This document shows, piece by piece, positions 32,977-45,125 of a stretch of 64,000 nt of DNA. The stretch spans positions 16,219,603 through 16,283,602 of the forward strand of contig JAVMKO010000001.1 in assembly GCA_032164245.1 (NCBI GenBank), written 5' to 3'. The position numbers and the translations under genes are program-made. The notes under the pieces were generated by a model. It searched no databases, had not been told where the DNA came from, and saw only the letters and a list, made by a program, of their open reading frames with translations. Numbering within the stretch: position 1 is the first letter of the stretch; each line of letters opens with the position of its first letter. This DNA comes from Sternotherus odoratus. Lineage: Eukaryota > Chordata > Testudines > Kinosternidae.

Positions 32977-33060
32977 TTAGGAGCCAAACTCCCAATTTTT
33001 AAAGTGACTTAGGAGCATTCACTTGTCACTTTAAAAATTGGGAGTTAGGCTCTTAAGTCA
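32977..33060. repeat. Inverted repeat (~28-bp stem)
   Basis: 'aactcccaatttttaaagtg' near 32988 is the reverse complement of 'cactttaaaaattgggagtt' near 33030. The stem extends on both sides through 'aggagcc'/'ggctctt'. It probably marks the end of the composite palindromic repeat. Confidence 0.85.
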
Positions 33061-33079
33061 CGTAAGTAAATTTTACCCT

Positions 33080-33245
33080 TAATTTCTCTGCATCTCAGTT
33101 CCCCACATGTAAAATGGAAATATTTTATGCTTGTCTGTTTAAACTATAAGTTATTTGGGATAGCAATTCTTTCTTACTGTGTGTTTGTACATCACCTAGC
33201 ACAATGTTGCTTGGGGCCTCCAGGCACTACTGTAATGTAAATAAT
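33080..33245 (+). mobile_element. MIR-like CORE-SINE, core and 3' tail
   Basis: Blocks in order: 'tttctctgcatctcagttcc', 'ccacatgtaaaatggaaat', 'aactataagttatttggga', 'tgtgtttgtacatcaccta', 'gcacaatgttgcttgggg' and 'ggcactactgtaatgtaaat'. This is the central core plus L2-type tail of the reptile MIR-like SINE. The tRNA-derived head is absent. Confidence 0.85.
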
Positions 33246-36200
33246 ATTTATACCCACGTGTATCCTTCATATATCCTTTGATGGTTTGTTTCAGTTAAGG
33301 GGAGTCCAAATTTTCAAAATCTGTATAAAATCTATTTGAATAGTGTAGTATTTGCTTTTAATTAAAATATTATTTTGGATTTGCTCATTACCCAGAATAA
33401 CTTTAGTTGACTGTACAGCCTGATCCACTGCAACAGATTATTGTGATTTACTGCTGCATCCACCTACTCTTTGTCAAGTACTTATTATTATGTTGACAGA
33501 GAGAAATTAGATAAATATTCTTGACGGAAAGTTGCAAAATAATAGTACTTTGTATTGTTTGAATTCAGAACAGTTACACACAAGAACCCAAAAGAGAGAG
33601 AGACAAAGCAGGCTGCTCCCTAAAGAGGAGCAACGCAACCCATCTTAATCTAGGTTTGCTTTCTGCAAACTAAATCTGATCTCCTACGTCCCTACAGAGG
33701 CCCCTGGCCTGCAAGCAGGACCAGGAATCTCCCGCTCTCTCTCCCCACACACTTAAAGTAACAACTTGTAATTCCAAGCAATCCTCATTATATCAGACAT
33801 ACACAATTCTAAAGAACATAAAACAATCAATTGTTAAAAAGATATTTTAAATGAATCTACAAACAACCATCACAATTGTATCTGAACATCCACCAACCAC
33901 TTTTGGTGATCAGGATTTCATGTGTGCTAAGGTGGAGGTGAAGAAAACTTGTGCACAAAAATAATTTTAAGATTTAAAATATTCATTGTGCCACAAGCAG
34001 CTTGATTCAAAATGAGACCTCCAACACCAGTACTCTATCCATTTCCCTACATTACAAGTCATCTGAATAGTACTGTGATACGTGAGAATGAAGCTTAGGA
34101 AAAGGAGCCACTCTATTGAGAACTGAGGTTTAACACCCAGGGTACCAAAAGTTAACTGCTAAAAAGATAACATTCTCCATGAAAGACCTCTGGTTCCATT
34201 GGTATCCCTGGACAAGCATCAAAACAAATCCTTCATAGGGATCCAAGAGGAGGCCGATCTAGTTTTGGTTGTGCTACCCTCCAGAATATCTGCCATTCAC
34301 TATAAAATACAACAGGTTGTACAGAGAGCTGAACCAGTGGGGGTCAGGAGAAAATAACAAGCTGATACAAGTAGTAGAGCAATGTGCAGCTTGATCCATG
34401 AAAAGGACATAATTCTCACTCCCCCTTAGTTCTAAGCCAACCCAAGAATCAGGGAGAAAATTGTGAGCAAACTACATGAGTAGTCACCCGGGGGACACTG
34501 AAACCACCGAGTGCAATCTCTATGATTTCCTCTCCATGGAAAGGAAGTCTGAGAGCCCAAGAATGCATTATTTGGTGTTTAGGATGGCCTGTATGCCCCT
34601 TCTGGTCCCAGTCCTCTCCTGGGACTCAGGACATACTCCTTCCAATCTAATTCAGTCTCTCTACCACAAGAACAACATTAGTCCTTCACTAGAATAAGAA
34701 CTGATAAACCATTTCCCCCAACATTTTTACCCAATATTTTTGGAGCTTCAATATTAATCATTTATGGCTATTTTATCTATTTGGGGATAGCCCTGAACAA
34801 AGGTTGGTGTAGCTGCTGCATGAGAATGGTAGCAGTCTCAAGAGTGACCATGAGGCACAACTTCTGTCTCCTGCCTACTTGCTTGGTTGTGATGGTGACA
34901 GGGGATTAGTAATTCTCTGCTAACCTAAAAGAGCACCAAGTTATAACACCCAAATGTGCAGACATATTGGGGGTGGAACCAAAGTTTCCCTTGCCTTCCT
35001 GGTCCATGGGGAAGAGAGAGACCCTACTCACTCCCGCCCAGTCAAACCCAGGATAGGGGTCCTCTACAGAGGCATAAGAGTGTTCTTTCTCCCCTGTGTG
35101 GCTGTGCACTCCAATTTATAAGATAGCCATTTAATTTATGTAAAATTACAGGTGGTTGGAATTTTTCAAATGAAAAAGGTTTGGGGTGCTTCTTATGAAA
35201 AATGACCTTTTATGAAACCTCTTCACTAAAACTGTTGATGGCTTAGAAGTATTTTGTGACACTATATAAAAACCTTACTGAAATGCTTATGGAAATGTTT
35301 AATGTATGCAAAACCTGGTTTTTTGTAAGCAAAATATTTATGACAACCATTTCGATGACAGTTCTGACAACATATTCAAGAATTTCAGGGAAGCAATATT
35401 TTGAAATACTTTATGAAAATTTAACCATACCATTCCAAACACCTTCTGATGGTTTATGTGTGGGTTTATATGGTGTATCCTTTGTTTAGTGCCGTTTTGT
35501 CATGTATAAATACAGTAGATAGGCAGGTTCTGAGATCTTTCTTCTCTTTTTATTTTTAATTCTTCCCAGCTAGATGGTAAATCTGATGAAGTATCTTTAA
35601 ATTCCACAACTTTTTTCTTCTTTTGGATTCCCAGTCCTTGCAGATGAAGGCACAACAGGGTTTGATTCAAAGCCCACAGAGGTTTTTTAATGGGCTTTGG
35701 ATTGGGCCCATAGGGCCCAATCAAACCTCTTCTAAAATCAATAGAAATATCTCCACTGATACTGACGGAAGTTGAATGGGGACCATACTACCTCCATTTG
35801 CAAGCCAGTTTGATATTCATTATTCAAGCCACAGGGCGTGCTCATAGAGCAGCCAGTTTAATAACCTCTTCCTCCCCATGGAAACTAAGACCTTGATTTG
35901 CAGAAGAAATCTTGAGGTTAAAACTTTACCCAAGAGGGGACTTTACCTCAGTGTTTAGGCATTTGCGGTGAGTTTATTCCCTTTGTCTCTCCAAAGAGTC
36001 ATCTACTCTTGCCCAACTCATCTCTAACTCCAGTAAAGAAATGAACAATAAATGTCATAGCATTAGGTTTAAAATTATCTTTATACTTTAATAATTCCTA
36101 TTGAAACAAAATATTGCAAATCCGAGGTTATACGATCCAGAGCATGAGCGACTCCAGAACCAGCTCACTTGGAATTTCAGTAGTTACTGCAAAATATAAA

Positions 36201-36929
36201 ACTTTCCAGCTTTTCTTGGAGTCTTCTTGAAACCAGCTCTGTCCTTGAGGTGTCAGATTAACACTCCACTCAGAAGACAAATTGTTCGTGGACATGCTGG
36301 ACATATGAGAGCCATTAGACAGTGTGATCTACATTCTTGAAAAATGAAAAATTCTAGGCAACATTACATTTTATAAATGCAAGATGTTTATTATTACAGC
36401 AGCAGCAATAAATGTTTAGAAACTGGAGAAGGTTCACAATGGTTCTGACTAGGAACAGATGAGTATGGAGCCATTGAATTCTGGCATGAAATAAAGGGTC
36501 TGGAAGCTATTATGCATTTAGCCTTCTATGAGTATTTAATTATATCAATAGGAGAACACAATTTCAGTTGCGTGCTTTGTGATGAATGTCTTCATTTATT
36601 CGTGTTACAATGAATGATAGATGAGTTCAAGCCAGATGTGGGAACTCATTTGCAATTTGCTTAAATTATTTTAGAAAAATTTCTTCTAAAGTTCATAGGA
36701 CACCTCAGCGAACATCATGGGGGTTAACCCAGTACATAATGTTTGATTTCTGCTTGACAATCAGATTTGCCTTTCAGAGGCTATAGACAGATAAATGATG
36801 GTGATAACCGAATGCTGGGTGGTTACTAGTTCTTTAGATGCTAATGAAAACCTCTCTAATGAGGAAACTAGATCTCAGTTTCAGTGATTCTTATCCTGGC
36901 TGTCACACAGAGGAAAGATGATCTTTAGA
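33246..36929. other. Long non-coding stretch
   Basis: No gene identified. About 35640-35775 contains phrases such as 'gggcccatagggcccaatc' and 'ccactgatactgacggaag', reminiscent of old reptile interspersed repeats. 35130-35420 is AT-rich with repeated 'atgaaa' words. No reliable boundaries. Confidence 0.4.
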
Positions 36930-37270
36930 TTGGGGCACCAGACTACGGACTGAGAAGAGCTTGATTTAATTGCTGGCTCTGCCACAGGGTGTTCTGTTAG
37001 TTCCTGCAAGTCATTTCCATACAATTTTCAATAGTGACCAATGATTTTGGCTGCTCAATTTGAAACACCCGAAAGGGGCTTTTGTTTATTTACTTGTTGA
37101 CTCTCCCTGAAAATCTGCTTCCTGTAAGACATTTTGATGTGTGAAATGGCAAAATTTGAGAATGCAGAAATCACTAGTCCCTGCTGAAAATGAGTTTATC
37201 TGTGCCTCAGTTTCCCATCAGCAAAGTGGAAATAAAACCGATCTTACAGATCTTGGATGGGTACTAAAGG
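36930..37270 (+). mobile_element. MIR-like SINE, old copy
   Basis: The tRNA-like head ('ggggcaccagactacggac', 'ttgctggctctgccacagg') is followed by about 200 bases of decayed or inserted sequence and then the core 'tatctgtgcctcagtttccc' and 'cagcaaagtggaaataaaac'. The length exceeds a normal MIR, so something of ~100 bases probably sits between the halves. Confidence 0.65.
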
Positions 37271-39146
37271 AGGATTAGAATTTTAAAATCTGTTGAAAGC
37301 TTCATTTATTTGTCAACATTTGCTTTCAAGCAGGAAGACAAAACAATGTCATTGATCTTTAATTCTAGCTCTCCTTTGACATTGTGTAACTCTGCGATTT
37401 TAGGCACACTCACATGCTCTCCTTTCACTTTTACCTATGTTAAAATGTTCCCTGGGTTTCAAATCCACCTGTTCCACCCCAGTGCCTGACAATATTCAGC
37501 CAGACACTTGAGAGCACTTAACCAATTAGCACAGTTCCATAGTTGGTGGCTGAATTTTCTGTCATCAGGGGACCCCTATAAAATGCTGTGTCTTGGGCAA
37601 TTTCCTAAAGATTCAGAATCAGACGTTGGGATTTGATGAATGAGAAATGCAGTTCAATCCCTCCGTATACTCCAGATAGACAAGAGAGGCTGAATTTCCC
37701 ATGCTTTCTTTAATGCTGTGTTTGGTAGAAGTGTTTGTCATAATCAAAGTGTGCATCACCCCCATATCTGCTTATTGTGCCCCACAGACATTGTCAGATT
37801 GCTGCCCGAGACAGCACTCTCAACTGGATACACCTTCTGTCCGAAACTGTTGTGTTCCTCTCGAGGGAGGGCTGCATTTCATTTTGTGATGAAGAACTCT
37901 CTCAATATTACTTACCACGGAGAAGTGTTGTGAAATGTAATTAGTTAATGTATGTGTAGATCTTTCAGATCTATATAAATGAAAGATATTTTTATTGGCC
38001 TTTCGGTTTTGAAACACTGGACTCTGTGCTAGATCACAAAAAAATAGATTTGCTGGCCTCATTTAAGAGGTCTCAAAAAATCACCACCAGCTAAGACAGA
38101 ATTTGATATAGCTGCCACTCTCTGTATAAGGCAGGCCCAGAAGTGGAATAAGAGCAGTCAGGCATGTTGACACGTCACCTGTCTGCATTAACTATACCCA
38201 AGGAAATGTTATTAGTCCATCATTTATATGATCAATAATTTACTTACATGATCAGTTACAGCACATATAGAAATAACATTGTGTTGTCACTTCTAAATCC
38301 CGAGAAATGATAATTAGCTTCATGACATGCCATAGGCATAGGAAGTAGAGATGTGCTGACCCCCACATTCTTGAGCACAACATTATCAAACTTCTGGCAA
38401 ATCCAGATTCAGACCGTGCAGCCCAGGCACCCCTCCGGTGGGAACAGCTTGCAGTTTCCAAGTCTCATAGCCTATGCCAGCCCTCAGCATCTGGAAATCT
38501 AGCTGCACAGATGACTTACAGAGAATTTTCAGTTGCTGCTAATATATACATTCATTCCTGCAGCTATTATTGACTGGAATGACAAAGCTAAATGGGAAAA
38601 AGAACTATTGCTAGTTACTTGCCTTTCTCGAAGAAATTTCCATTAAATATAGGACTATTGCTTTCTTCTCTCTATGGCAGTTCTATAGTAATTAGTCTCT
38701 CGGTGTAGGTTATTATTAATTAGCTGTGGTTTTATTTTATTTTACTTTTTTTGTTAGAACTAACATACACACACATTTAATTTACAGTATCTAGAAAATA
38801 TCCCATATACACTGTAATGGCATCAAATAAAATAGTTCCTATAGATATACATTCACTGCTTGATTTCACAGGGGCAAAATTGTTGCACGGTTTCAGTTCT
38901 CCAATACTTCCGGGTAAACAAAGACACTAATGGCTGCTCAGGACAGGTAGACGTCAATTATCCTGGTTCTAACCAGTTACATTATCAATTTTACCCACTG
39001 CTGGATCAGCCCTTTACATGTCAATTTCACCCACCCATTTCCAACAACCCGCACTGTTCAATAGGCCCATAAATTGCAGGTGAGGGTGAAAATAGCCCAC
39101 CAGACTTGATGAAAGAAGAGAGCCCAAGCATAAAGTGAGGAAAAGT

Positions 39147-39173
39147 GTGTGTGTGTGTGTGGGGGGGGGGAAT
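39147..39173. repeat. (GT)8 followed by poly(G)
   Basis: A GT dinucleotide run passing directly into about ten G. Simple repeat. Confidence 0.85.
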
Positions 39174-39381
39174 CTCAGAATTCTGAAATATCCAGTCATC
39201 TCTTAGGAGCCATATTCTCAATGGCATTATCTCCAATGCACACACTCCTTTCTTGGTATACTACAGTCAATATGCTTCTTGTTATTTCTTTTCCTTGTCT
39301 TCAGTGTAACATTCTGTTAGGGAGGTCAGCAGCTACAATGTTATGAGCGCCATTATTTTCCATATTCGTGAGAGGATACTT

Positions 39382-39454
39382 TTCTATTCTATTATGTAAC
39401 TAAATTCTAATTTTATTTCTATTCTATTATGTAACTAAATTCTATTATGTAACT
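39382..39454. repeat. 28-bp direct repeat plus partial third copy
   Basis: 'ttctattctattatgtaac' with 'taaattcta' occurs at 39382-39409 and identically at 39418-39445. A third partial copy (TTCTATTATGTAACT) overlaps at 39440-39454. A local tandem duplication in AT-rich DNA. Confidence 0.85.
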
Positions 39455-40017
39455 GACACTGATGTGCACTAACAACCCAGGACTGAATACAAATGAAGAC
39501 TGAAGCATTCCTTTTGTTGTAATTTCTACTGAATTAATGAAGTCATATGAGGCATAATGTATTACACATGTGTTCATTGCACCTGATCTGTTAACGAATG
39601 AACAGAATTCCCAGTGGCATTATCCTTCATCTTTCAATGCTGAAATTGATTAGAAATTTTTATAGTGATACCTGCTGCCACTTAATTGTAACTTGAGTAA
39701 TTGTGTCATTTCCTATTCACGGCTAAGAAAGCAAACGGAAGGTAAGCCTCCATTTTCATCTTTAATATAGTTTCCAAGTCAAATTAAGTGAAAAAGAAAA
39801 AGTGGATAGAGGCAGTGGCAATATGAGTCCCTGAAAATGTCCCTTTTTCTTTTAACATGGATTTTTAAAATTCACAAGCAACTCAGACATCAAGGAAACT
39901 AGCTTCTGCAGAAGTGACAAAGTTTCAACAAAGTAGGGTTCTTTCTCTTTCTCTTGGACTGAGATTTCCAACACTACATGAAGATTTTGGACACCCTATT
40001 CCACTGAGTCATGAGAC

Positions 40018-40131
40018 TAAGGTGACCAGACAGCAAATGTGAAAAATTGAGACAGTGGGTGGGGGTCTATATAAGAAAAAGACCCCAAAATCGGAACTTT
40101 CCCTATAAAATCGGGACATCTGGTCACCCTA
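40018..40131. mobile_element. hAT MITE, 114 bp, perfect 8-bp TSD
   Basis: The ends are TAAGGTGACCAGACAGC and, inverted, TAGGGTGACCAGATGTC. The flanks CATGAGAC (40010-40017 and 40132-40139) are identical 8-bp duplications, pointing to a hAT transposase. The interior has 'tctatataagaaaaagacc' and 'ccctataaaatcggg'. It is non-coding and has a full-length relative at 32414-32533. Confidence 0.92.
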
Positions 40132-40373
40132 CATGAGACATAATTCAAGGAGTACTCCAGAGGTGATTTACACACGGCTAGAAGTGACCATCTATGGCAC
40201 CATATAAATAATAACCCTTCAAATGCTCTAGAATTTAATCAAACCAACCCTGGAGCTAACCAGAACGGGCTCATTTGCTTCTGGCTCATTCAAACAAGAC
40301 TGTTTTGTGCACTCCTTGTTTCATTGGCCTTTTTTATTTTGTGGCGCTACTAGGTTTTAGAGGTAAAGAGAAT

Positions 40374-40376
<3 letters not shown>

Positions 40377-40452
<76 letters not shown>
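40377..40452. repeat. (AT)38 microsatellite
   Basis: A perfect AT dinucleotide run of 76 bases. It makes the frame at 40275-40565 open through an isoleucine-tyrosine repeat, which is not a gene. A run of this length is likely polymorphic and may be mis-sized in assemblies. Confidence 0.97.
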
Positions 40453-40454
<2 letters not shown>

Positions 40455-40734
40455 TATTATAGGGAATGGCATCAATTACAATGGGCATTGTTCAAAATGA
40501 TACAAAGGGCAGTGTTAACAAAAGTCTTGTTCCAGAGGGCCTCCTTAGTCTATATAACAGATTAGTGGTTTTCACTGAATTGTAACAAGGATATTGGGCA
40601 AATGAAGTGTGCCTGACAAGGGACAGTAGAACAAAAATGGACTATAAAGAAACTTTAGACTTTCCTCTAACGTTTTTATTCATTCCATGTTACAGTTCAT
40701 CCAGCATTTCATAGTGACATTCAATAAGGATTGA

Positions 40735-40935
40735 ATAATGGCACTGTAGTTAAAATTCAGGACTAGGGACCAGGATTCTTGTTTTATTTCCGGCTGTTCC
40801 ACTGAATGTTTCTGTGATTTATCCTCTCTGTGCCTCAGTTCCCCCATCTATGAGGATAATAATATTTAGCTGGAAGGAGTGGACTGATGCTTAATTCACT
40901 GAAATTTATAAAGCATTTTAAAATTATGAATGGCA
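40735..40935 (+). mobile_element. MIR SINE, nearly full length
   Basis: The order of the MIR consensus is kept: 'gcactgtagttaaaattcag', 'gggaccaggattcttgtt', then 'tctgtgatttatcctctctg', 'tgcctcagttcccccatct', 'atgaggataataatattt' and 'gaaatttataaagcatttta'. It is a degraded but complete plus-strand copy. Confidence 0.85.
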
Positions 40936-42413
40936 GACACTCTAAGAACAAGTTAGTAGTTCATTATTATAATAATCAAAGAGAATGCTGAGTTTTCTCA
41001 ACACCATAGTTACTGGTAGGGAAGAACTTTCCCAAGCAGAGAAAAAGTTGGCTAAAGTTTACAGGAAAGTTTGTCTAATAACAAAAATATATGTTAATGT
41101 ATTGCATCAGTATATAATTAGGAGTTTTCCAAGGAAAGTGCAATGGATATTATATGTCAGTTATGGAAATATTTTATGAATCATGAAAACTACAGCACAG
41201 GATTATCTAACACTTTAAAGTTAAATGAGAAAGGTGCAGGGAAAGGGATGTGTTTATGGGATCCAGGACAATTCTAGCTGATAGTGCAATGGGTCAATAA
41301 ATGTTTCCTCTCCACATTTTCCCTAAGGAAATGCAGTGATCCAAAGCTGTAACCTGCAAAGACACTCAGTCTTTGAACAACAACACCGACTCACAAGGTA
41401 AAATGATTCCGTAGTTCGAAGAGTCAGAATCTCCAGTGGAACCTGTTGCCTTTCTCCTCAGTTTTCTGACTAAAAAGCTGATGAGGTCTGACAGCACACA
41501 GATTAAGGACTGCAGGCTTCAGCATTACTATCTAATTAGTATAAGTTCAAATGAGCTCTTTTCCCATCTCTCCTCAATCTTATTTGCTAGCTGAATGATG
41601 TTATACTTTCAGAGTCAGTTGCTAGCCTGAGATGAAGTATATACATACGATGTACCAAAGTCTGCAAGATGTTGAGTGCCACCTATGAAATGCTAAGAAT
41701 TTATAACTTCCTTTGACATCAAAAGGGTGCTCCGCACTTTAGAGCACTGAACCATCTCTCTGTAATCAATATCATATCACTCGTTGAGGAATAATGGACA
41801 ACCACAGTAGATTGTGTTCTACTGAACCAAGAATTATAATAATTGATGCTGTTCAAATAAATGTTGCCTTATTTTCTTTAGGGTGAATGGCGGCGAGTTG
41901 TTATCAATTTTACTACGAGGACAGGTTTTGTGAGTCACTGTAGGGAACTGTCCAAAATATTCATAATAAAATAGTATATAAATGTAAGTTTATTGCTATC
42001 TTTCATTCCAAAGGATCCCAAAGTGCTAAAAGAATCATGACAACATCTATTACTATGTACAACCACCTCTGTCAGGGCAGAGAACCCCACTGTTGTGATA
42101 AGTGCCACAGAATACTTCATCGTTAAAAATTTTACTTCTCACTTGGACAACTTCCAAAACCCACCCATGAGGAACATGCTAGGACACTGGTTCAGAGGAA
42201 AGGGTCTCATTTTCCAGCCACACTTCCTTTGTTTTTTGTTTGAGGTTTCCCATAAAAGAACCAATCATGCCCAACAATGGTCAGAGGCAAGATTTGTTTA
42301 GATCAAAGCCCAAGGCTCACAGAATCCATTCATGAGAACGGATGTCACTGACATGTTCATTAGGAATTTTTAGAGATGCACATAGATATAAAAATGAATT
42401 AGAGGAAGACTGT
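40936..42413. other. Non-coding stretch with a possible old repeat
   Basis: No gene. About 41985-42300 ('aaaggatcccaaagtgcta', 'gggcagagaaccccactg', 'gataagtgccacagaatac', 'cacccatgaggaacatgc') resembles a dispersed turtle sequence I recognise vaguely but cannot classify. The rest is unremarkable. Confidence 0.35.
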
Positions 42414-42578
42414 GTGGAGAGTAGTTATAGCTAGGATATGAGAGAGACAAGGTACGTGCGGTAATATCTTTTACTGGACCAACATCTTGGTCATGAGAAG
42501 AGCTCTGTGTGCCTCAAAAGCTTTTCTCTCTCACCAAAAGAAGTTGGCCCAAGAAAAGATATTACCCACCTTGTCTCT
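42414..42578 (+). mobile_element. Penelope-like foldback fragment with 15-bp TSD
   Basis: The arms 'gagagacaaggtacgtgcgg' with 'taatatcttttactggacc' and 'ggcccaagaaaagatatta' with 'cccaccttgtctc' are inverted copies. The centre 'gagaagagctctgtgtgcc' is the family's hammerhead-like region. The insertion is flanked by TTAGAGGAAGACTGT (42399-42413) and TTAGAGGAAGATTGT (42579-42593), 14 of 15 bases equal. It belongs to the same family as 26308-26430. Long duplications and hammerhead-like cores fit Penelope-like retroelements, but no protein remnant is present, so the class is inferred. Confidence 0.6.
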
Positions 42579-42889
42579 TTAGAGGAAGATTGTAATAGGG
42601 TAGCCCAGGAGATAGAATCCTGACTCCCTCCAGTGAGTTTTCCCCCTGACTACAAAAGTCTACTTCTTTCTCAATGTTAAGAATTCTCTCTTTTAGCTTA
42701 GGTGGTGAAGGCCTGTGTTTTTCATGACAAAAATCCTGGGTTCTTTGTCCACTGACAACTGCAGAGTGAAATCCTGGCCCTATAAAATCAAAATATTTCA
42801 TTTGCAGTGTCTGTTTGTATGGGGCAATAGAGCTAGCTCCTCAGCTGATCAGCTACGTTGATTTTAAAAATGTACTTTTTAGCATGTTA

Positions 42890-42995
42890 CACTTCCTAGA
42901 TCACCTTTTATCCAAAGATGTCAAAGCATTTTACAAACATTCTCTATATAAACCTCACAACATGTGTGTGAGGAAAACAAGGGATATAATTGTCT
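42890..42995 (-). mobile_element. MIR-like SINE fragment
   Basis: The plus strand 'aaagatgtcaaagcatttta', 'caaacattctctatataaac', 'ctcacaacatgtgtgtgagg' and 'aaaacaaggga' corresponds to the antisense of the MIR 3' region ('taaagcgctttg' and 'cctcacag..gttgtgag'). Confidence 0.65.
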
Positions 42996-45009
42996 TTCAG
43001 TGCTTGTTAGCTGAAGTAATGGGAATTCTTCTGGCATTTCTGAGAAAATACTGTCAACCTCTGGCAAGTAGGTGAAGGCATAGAAGGAACAAACATGGAA
43101 ATAAAAACAACCCAACCCCATGCCTTCATAAGAATCATTCCTCCAGCTGGGCCCACAAGTGGAAAAGACATTTGAATGCCAAGAGCATAAAAGCTCTACA
43201 AAGACAAACATCATAATTAGCACTGGATGAGAAAACCAGCATGAGGCTAAGTGGTCAGTTTGATCTTTAGAGTTATCAGCCTAAAGTGTGTCACGAGATT
43301 ACAGAATGTCACACAGGTAACACAAATGTTAAACAAATCACGCATTTTGGAATTTCTTAAGCTCCACTTTACAGCTTTCAGATCAGACGTGTTTTCTGAA
43401 ACTTGTAATGTTTCTCTTTGTTCGATTCCCTAATGAATATAACAGCCTTTATGCCTAGCAGGAAATCTGGACTGACCATTTGAGGACTGTTTTCTATATA
43501 TCTTGTGGCTCTCGGGTTTGCGTTTGGACACCTAATAAATCATGAACTAACATCTAAGAAGTAGAAGTTGTGTGTGCACGCATGTGTGTGTGTTTCCAAA
43601 GTGCTAAATCAAGGACAGCAAACTATGGAAGAAGCTTGCAATGTTTCTCTTTCTCCTCTGACCCAAGGCCTAGGAATGCTTTGCTTCCATGGTTTTAGAG
43701 CATTTTTCTTTTAGTAATAAGCTATTGAATAACAGCCTCAGACTTTACTTTTTATTTATGTGTCCAACTGTTTGGCCATTAACAATCCTGAACATTTCTC
43801 TTTCTAGCCCACAAAGGAATACAACCACACACAGCTGTCATTGGTTTCACTCAGTGCCCCGTGGCTAGTCGGATTGCTGCTGACAGCTTTTTGACTGTGA
43901 AGGGGGATCTATTAGACATTGTCAAACCTTGATTTACTTGGATAGTGAAACTATTCCTTACTTTGGTATGGGGAAGGGGCAAGGCAGGTAAATACAAAGA
44001 AGAGCACGAACGCTTACAAAAACAGACTGTTTCTATTCCCACATCTTTTAGCAACACTATGGACTCTGCATGTTAAACCAGTTTCTAGGGTCTAAGAATT
44101 AAAGGACCAGATCCTCTGAGCTGGCATAAATTAGCATAGTGGAGGATCTGGCCCCAAATGTGCATATACAAGAGCAAATACTCCTCTTAGTTACACCAAT
44201 ATAAATTTGGAGTGATTCCACTGAAGACAATGCACAAAATGCAAATATTCTAGATTTACACCAATGTAAACAAAAGCAGAACCTGACCCAAAGAGCACAT
44301 AAGGTTTTGGAAGAACCTCAAAACCTTTAACCTGCAAATAAATGAATTCAAGTCAAACTGGGCCTTCACTCGCCAATAAAATATTCACATCTGATTTCTT
44401 GAAATAACTCCCAGACTAAGGTAACGGCGGCTGTGCAGCTGATTTCCCTTTGAATATCACATTCTGTGGAGACTACACTACCAATACACTATGGGGTTAA
44501 ACAATATGTTTGCAGAAATAAGGACTGGCTCATTAGTACCTTGAGAATGGAAACATGGACTACATTTGCAACAAATCTAATCTGAAATGAACAATTCAAC
44601 CAACTCTATCTGGGGGACACACTCTGGAATCTTTACACCATTTTGTTTCAGTCCTTAACTCAAGCAAATATATCATTGAAGTGAATGGGCCAAATATTGA
44701 AGTCCTTGCCTGGTCAAGACACCTACTGGGCCAAACCCTGAGGGGTTTTCTGGTCAAGAAGTGGATGATACACTTAATGTGAGTGGAGGTGGCAGAATTT
44801 GGCCCGAAGGGAATTATGAAGGAAAAGGCTATATCACTCCTTTCTGTTATGCTACAATAAGGAAATACTTTCATAATAAATTGTATTATAGCGTTTAATG
44901 CTATGGTGACCACTCCTTCAAATTCTAAGCCAGGGAGACACTTTAGACCTCTCTGTTATATGAAATACCATGATTTCACTATTAATAGTACTAGTTAATT
45001 GAATTGCAG
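42996..45009. other. Non-coding stretch with palindromic-family remnants
   Basis: No gene. Around 44105-44300 two or more copies of the 'ggatctggccc' / 'atttacaccaatgtaaac' palindromic family lie side by side. Another end ('gcagaatttggcccgaa') is near 44793. Boundaries are unclear. Confidence 0.4.
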
Positions 45010-45125
45010 TCACATCTTGAGGTCCTAATGAGGGATCAGAGCCCCTGTCCTGCTTGGCACTGAACACAAACCTAACAAAAAGACAGTTTCTGCTCTAAAA
45101 GAGTTTATAATCTATCATACAGTAA
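45010..45125 (-). mobile_element. MIR-like SINE, 3' tail
   Basis: The plus strand 'gcttggcactgaacacaaac', 'aacaaaaagacagtttctgc' and 'aaaagagtttataatctat' is the antisense of the 3' part of the reptile MIR-like element, as at 33080-33245. Confidence 0.7.

Larger units (their letters stand above)
32346..33070 (+). mobile_element. Composite 'gcctaa' repeat with tRNA-like segment
   Basis: From 'ggcagagcagggatttgaa' (32358) to 'cctaaccacttagctat' (32534) it shows the antisense tRNA-like segment, interrupted at 32414-32533 by a hAT MITE. It continues with 'gagatgcttcatgtctgag', 'tggagataggcttctccc', 'ggatttaggctcctaaatc' and 'ggcacctaggaggtaggca'. It ends in an inverted repeat at 32977-33060. It is related to 28807-29420. 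No coding potential. I know it as a long turtle repeat but cannot name a class with certainty. Confidence 0.55.
37271..40009. other. Non-coding stretch with simple repeats
   Basis: No gene or recognisable transposon. Two simple or tandem repeats are listed separately (39147-39173, 39382-39454). Confidence 0.45.
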
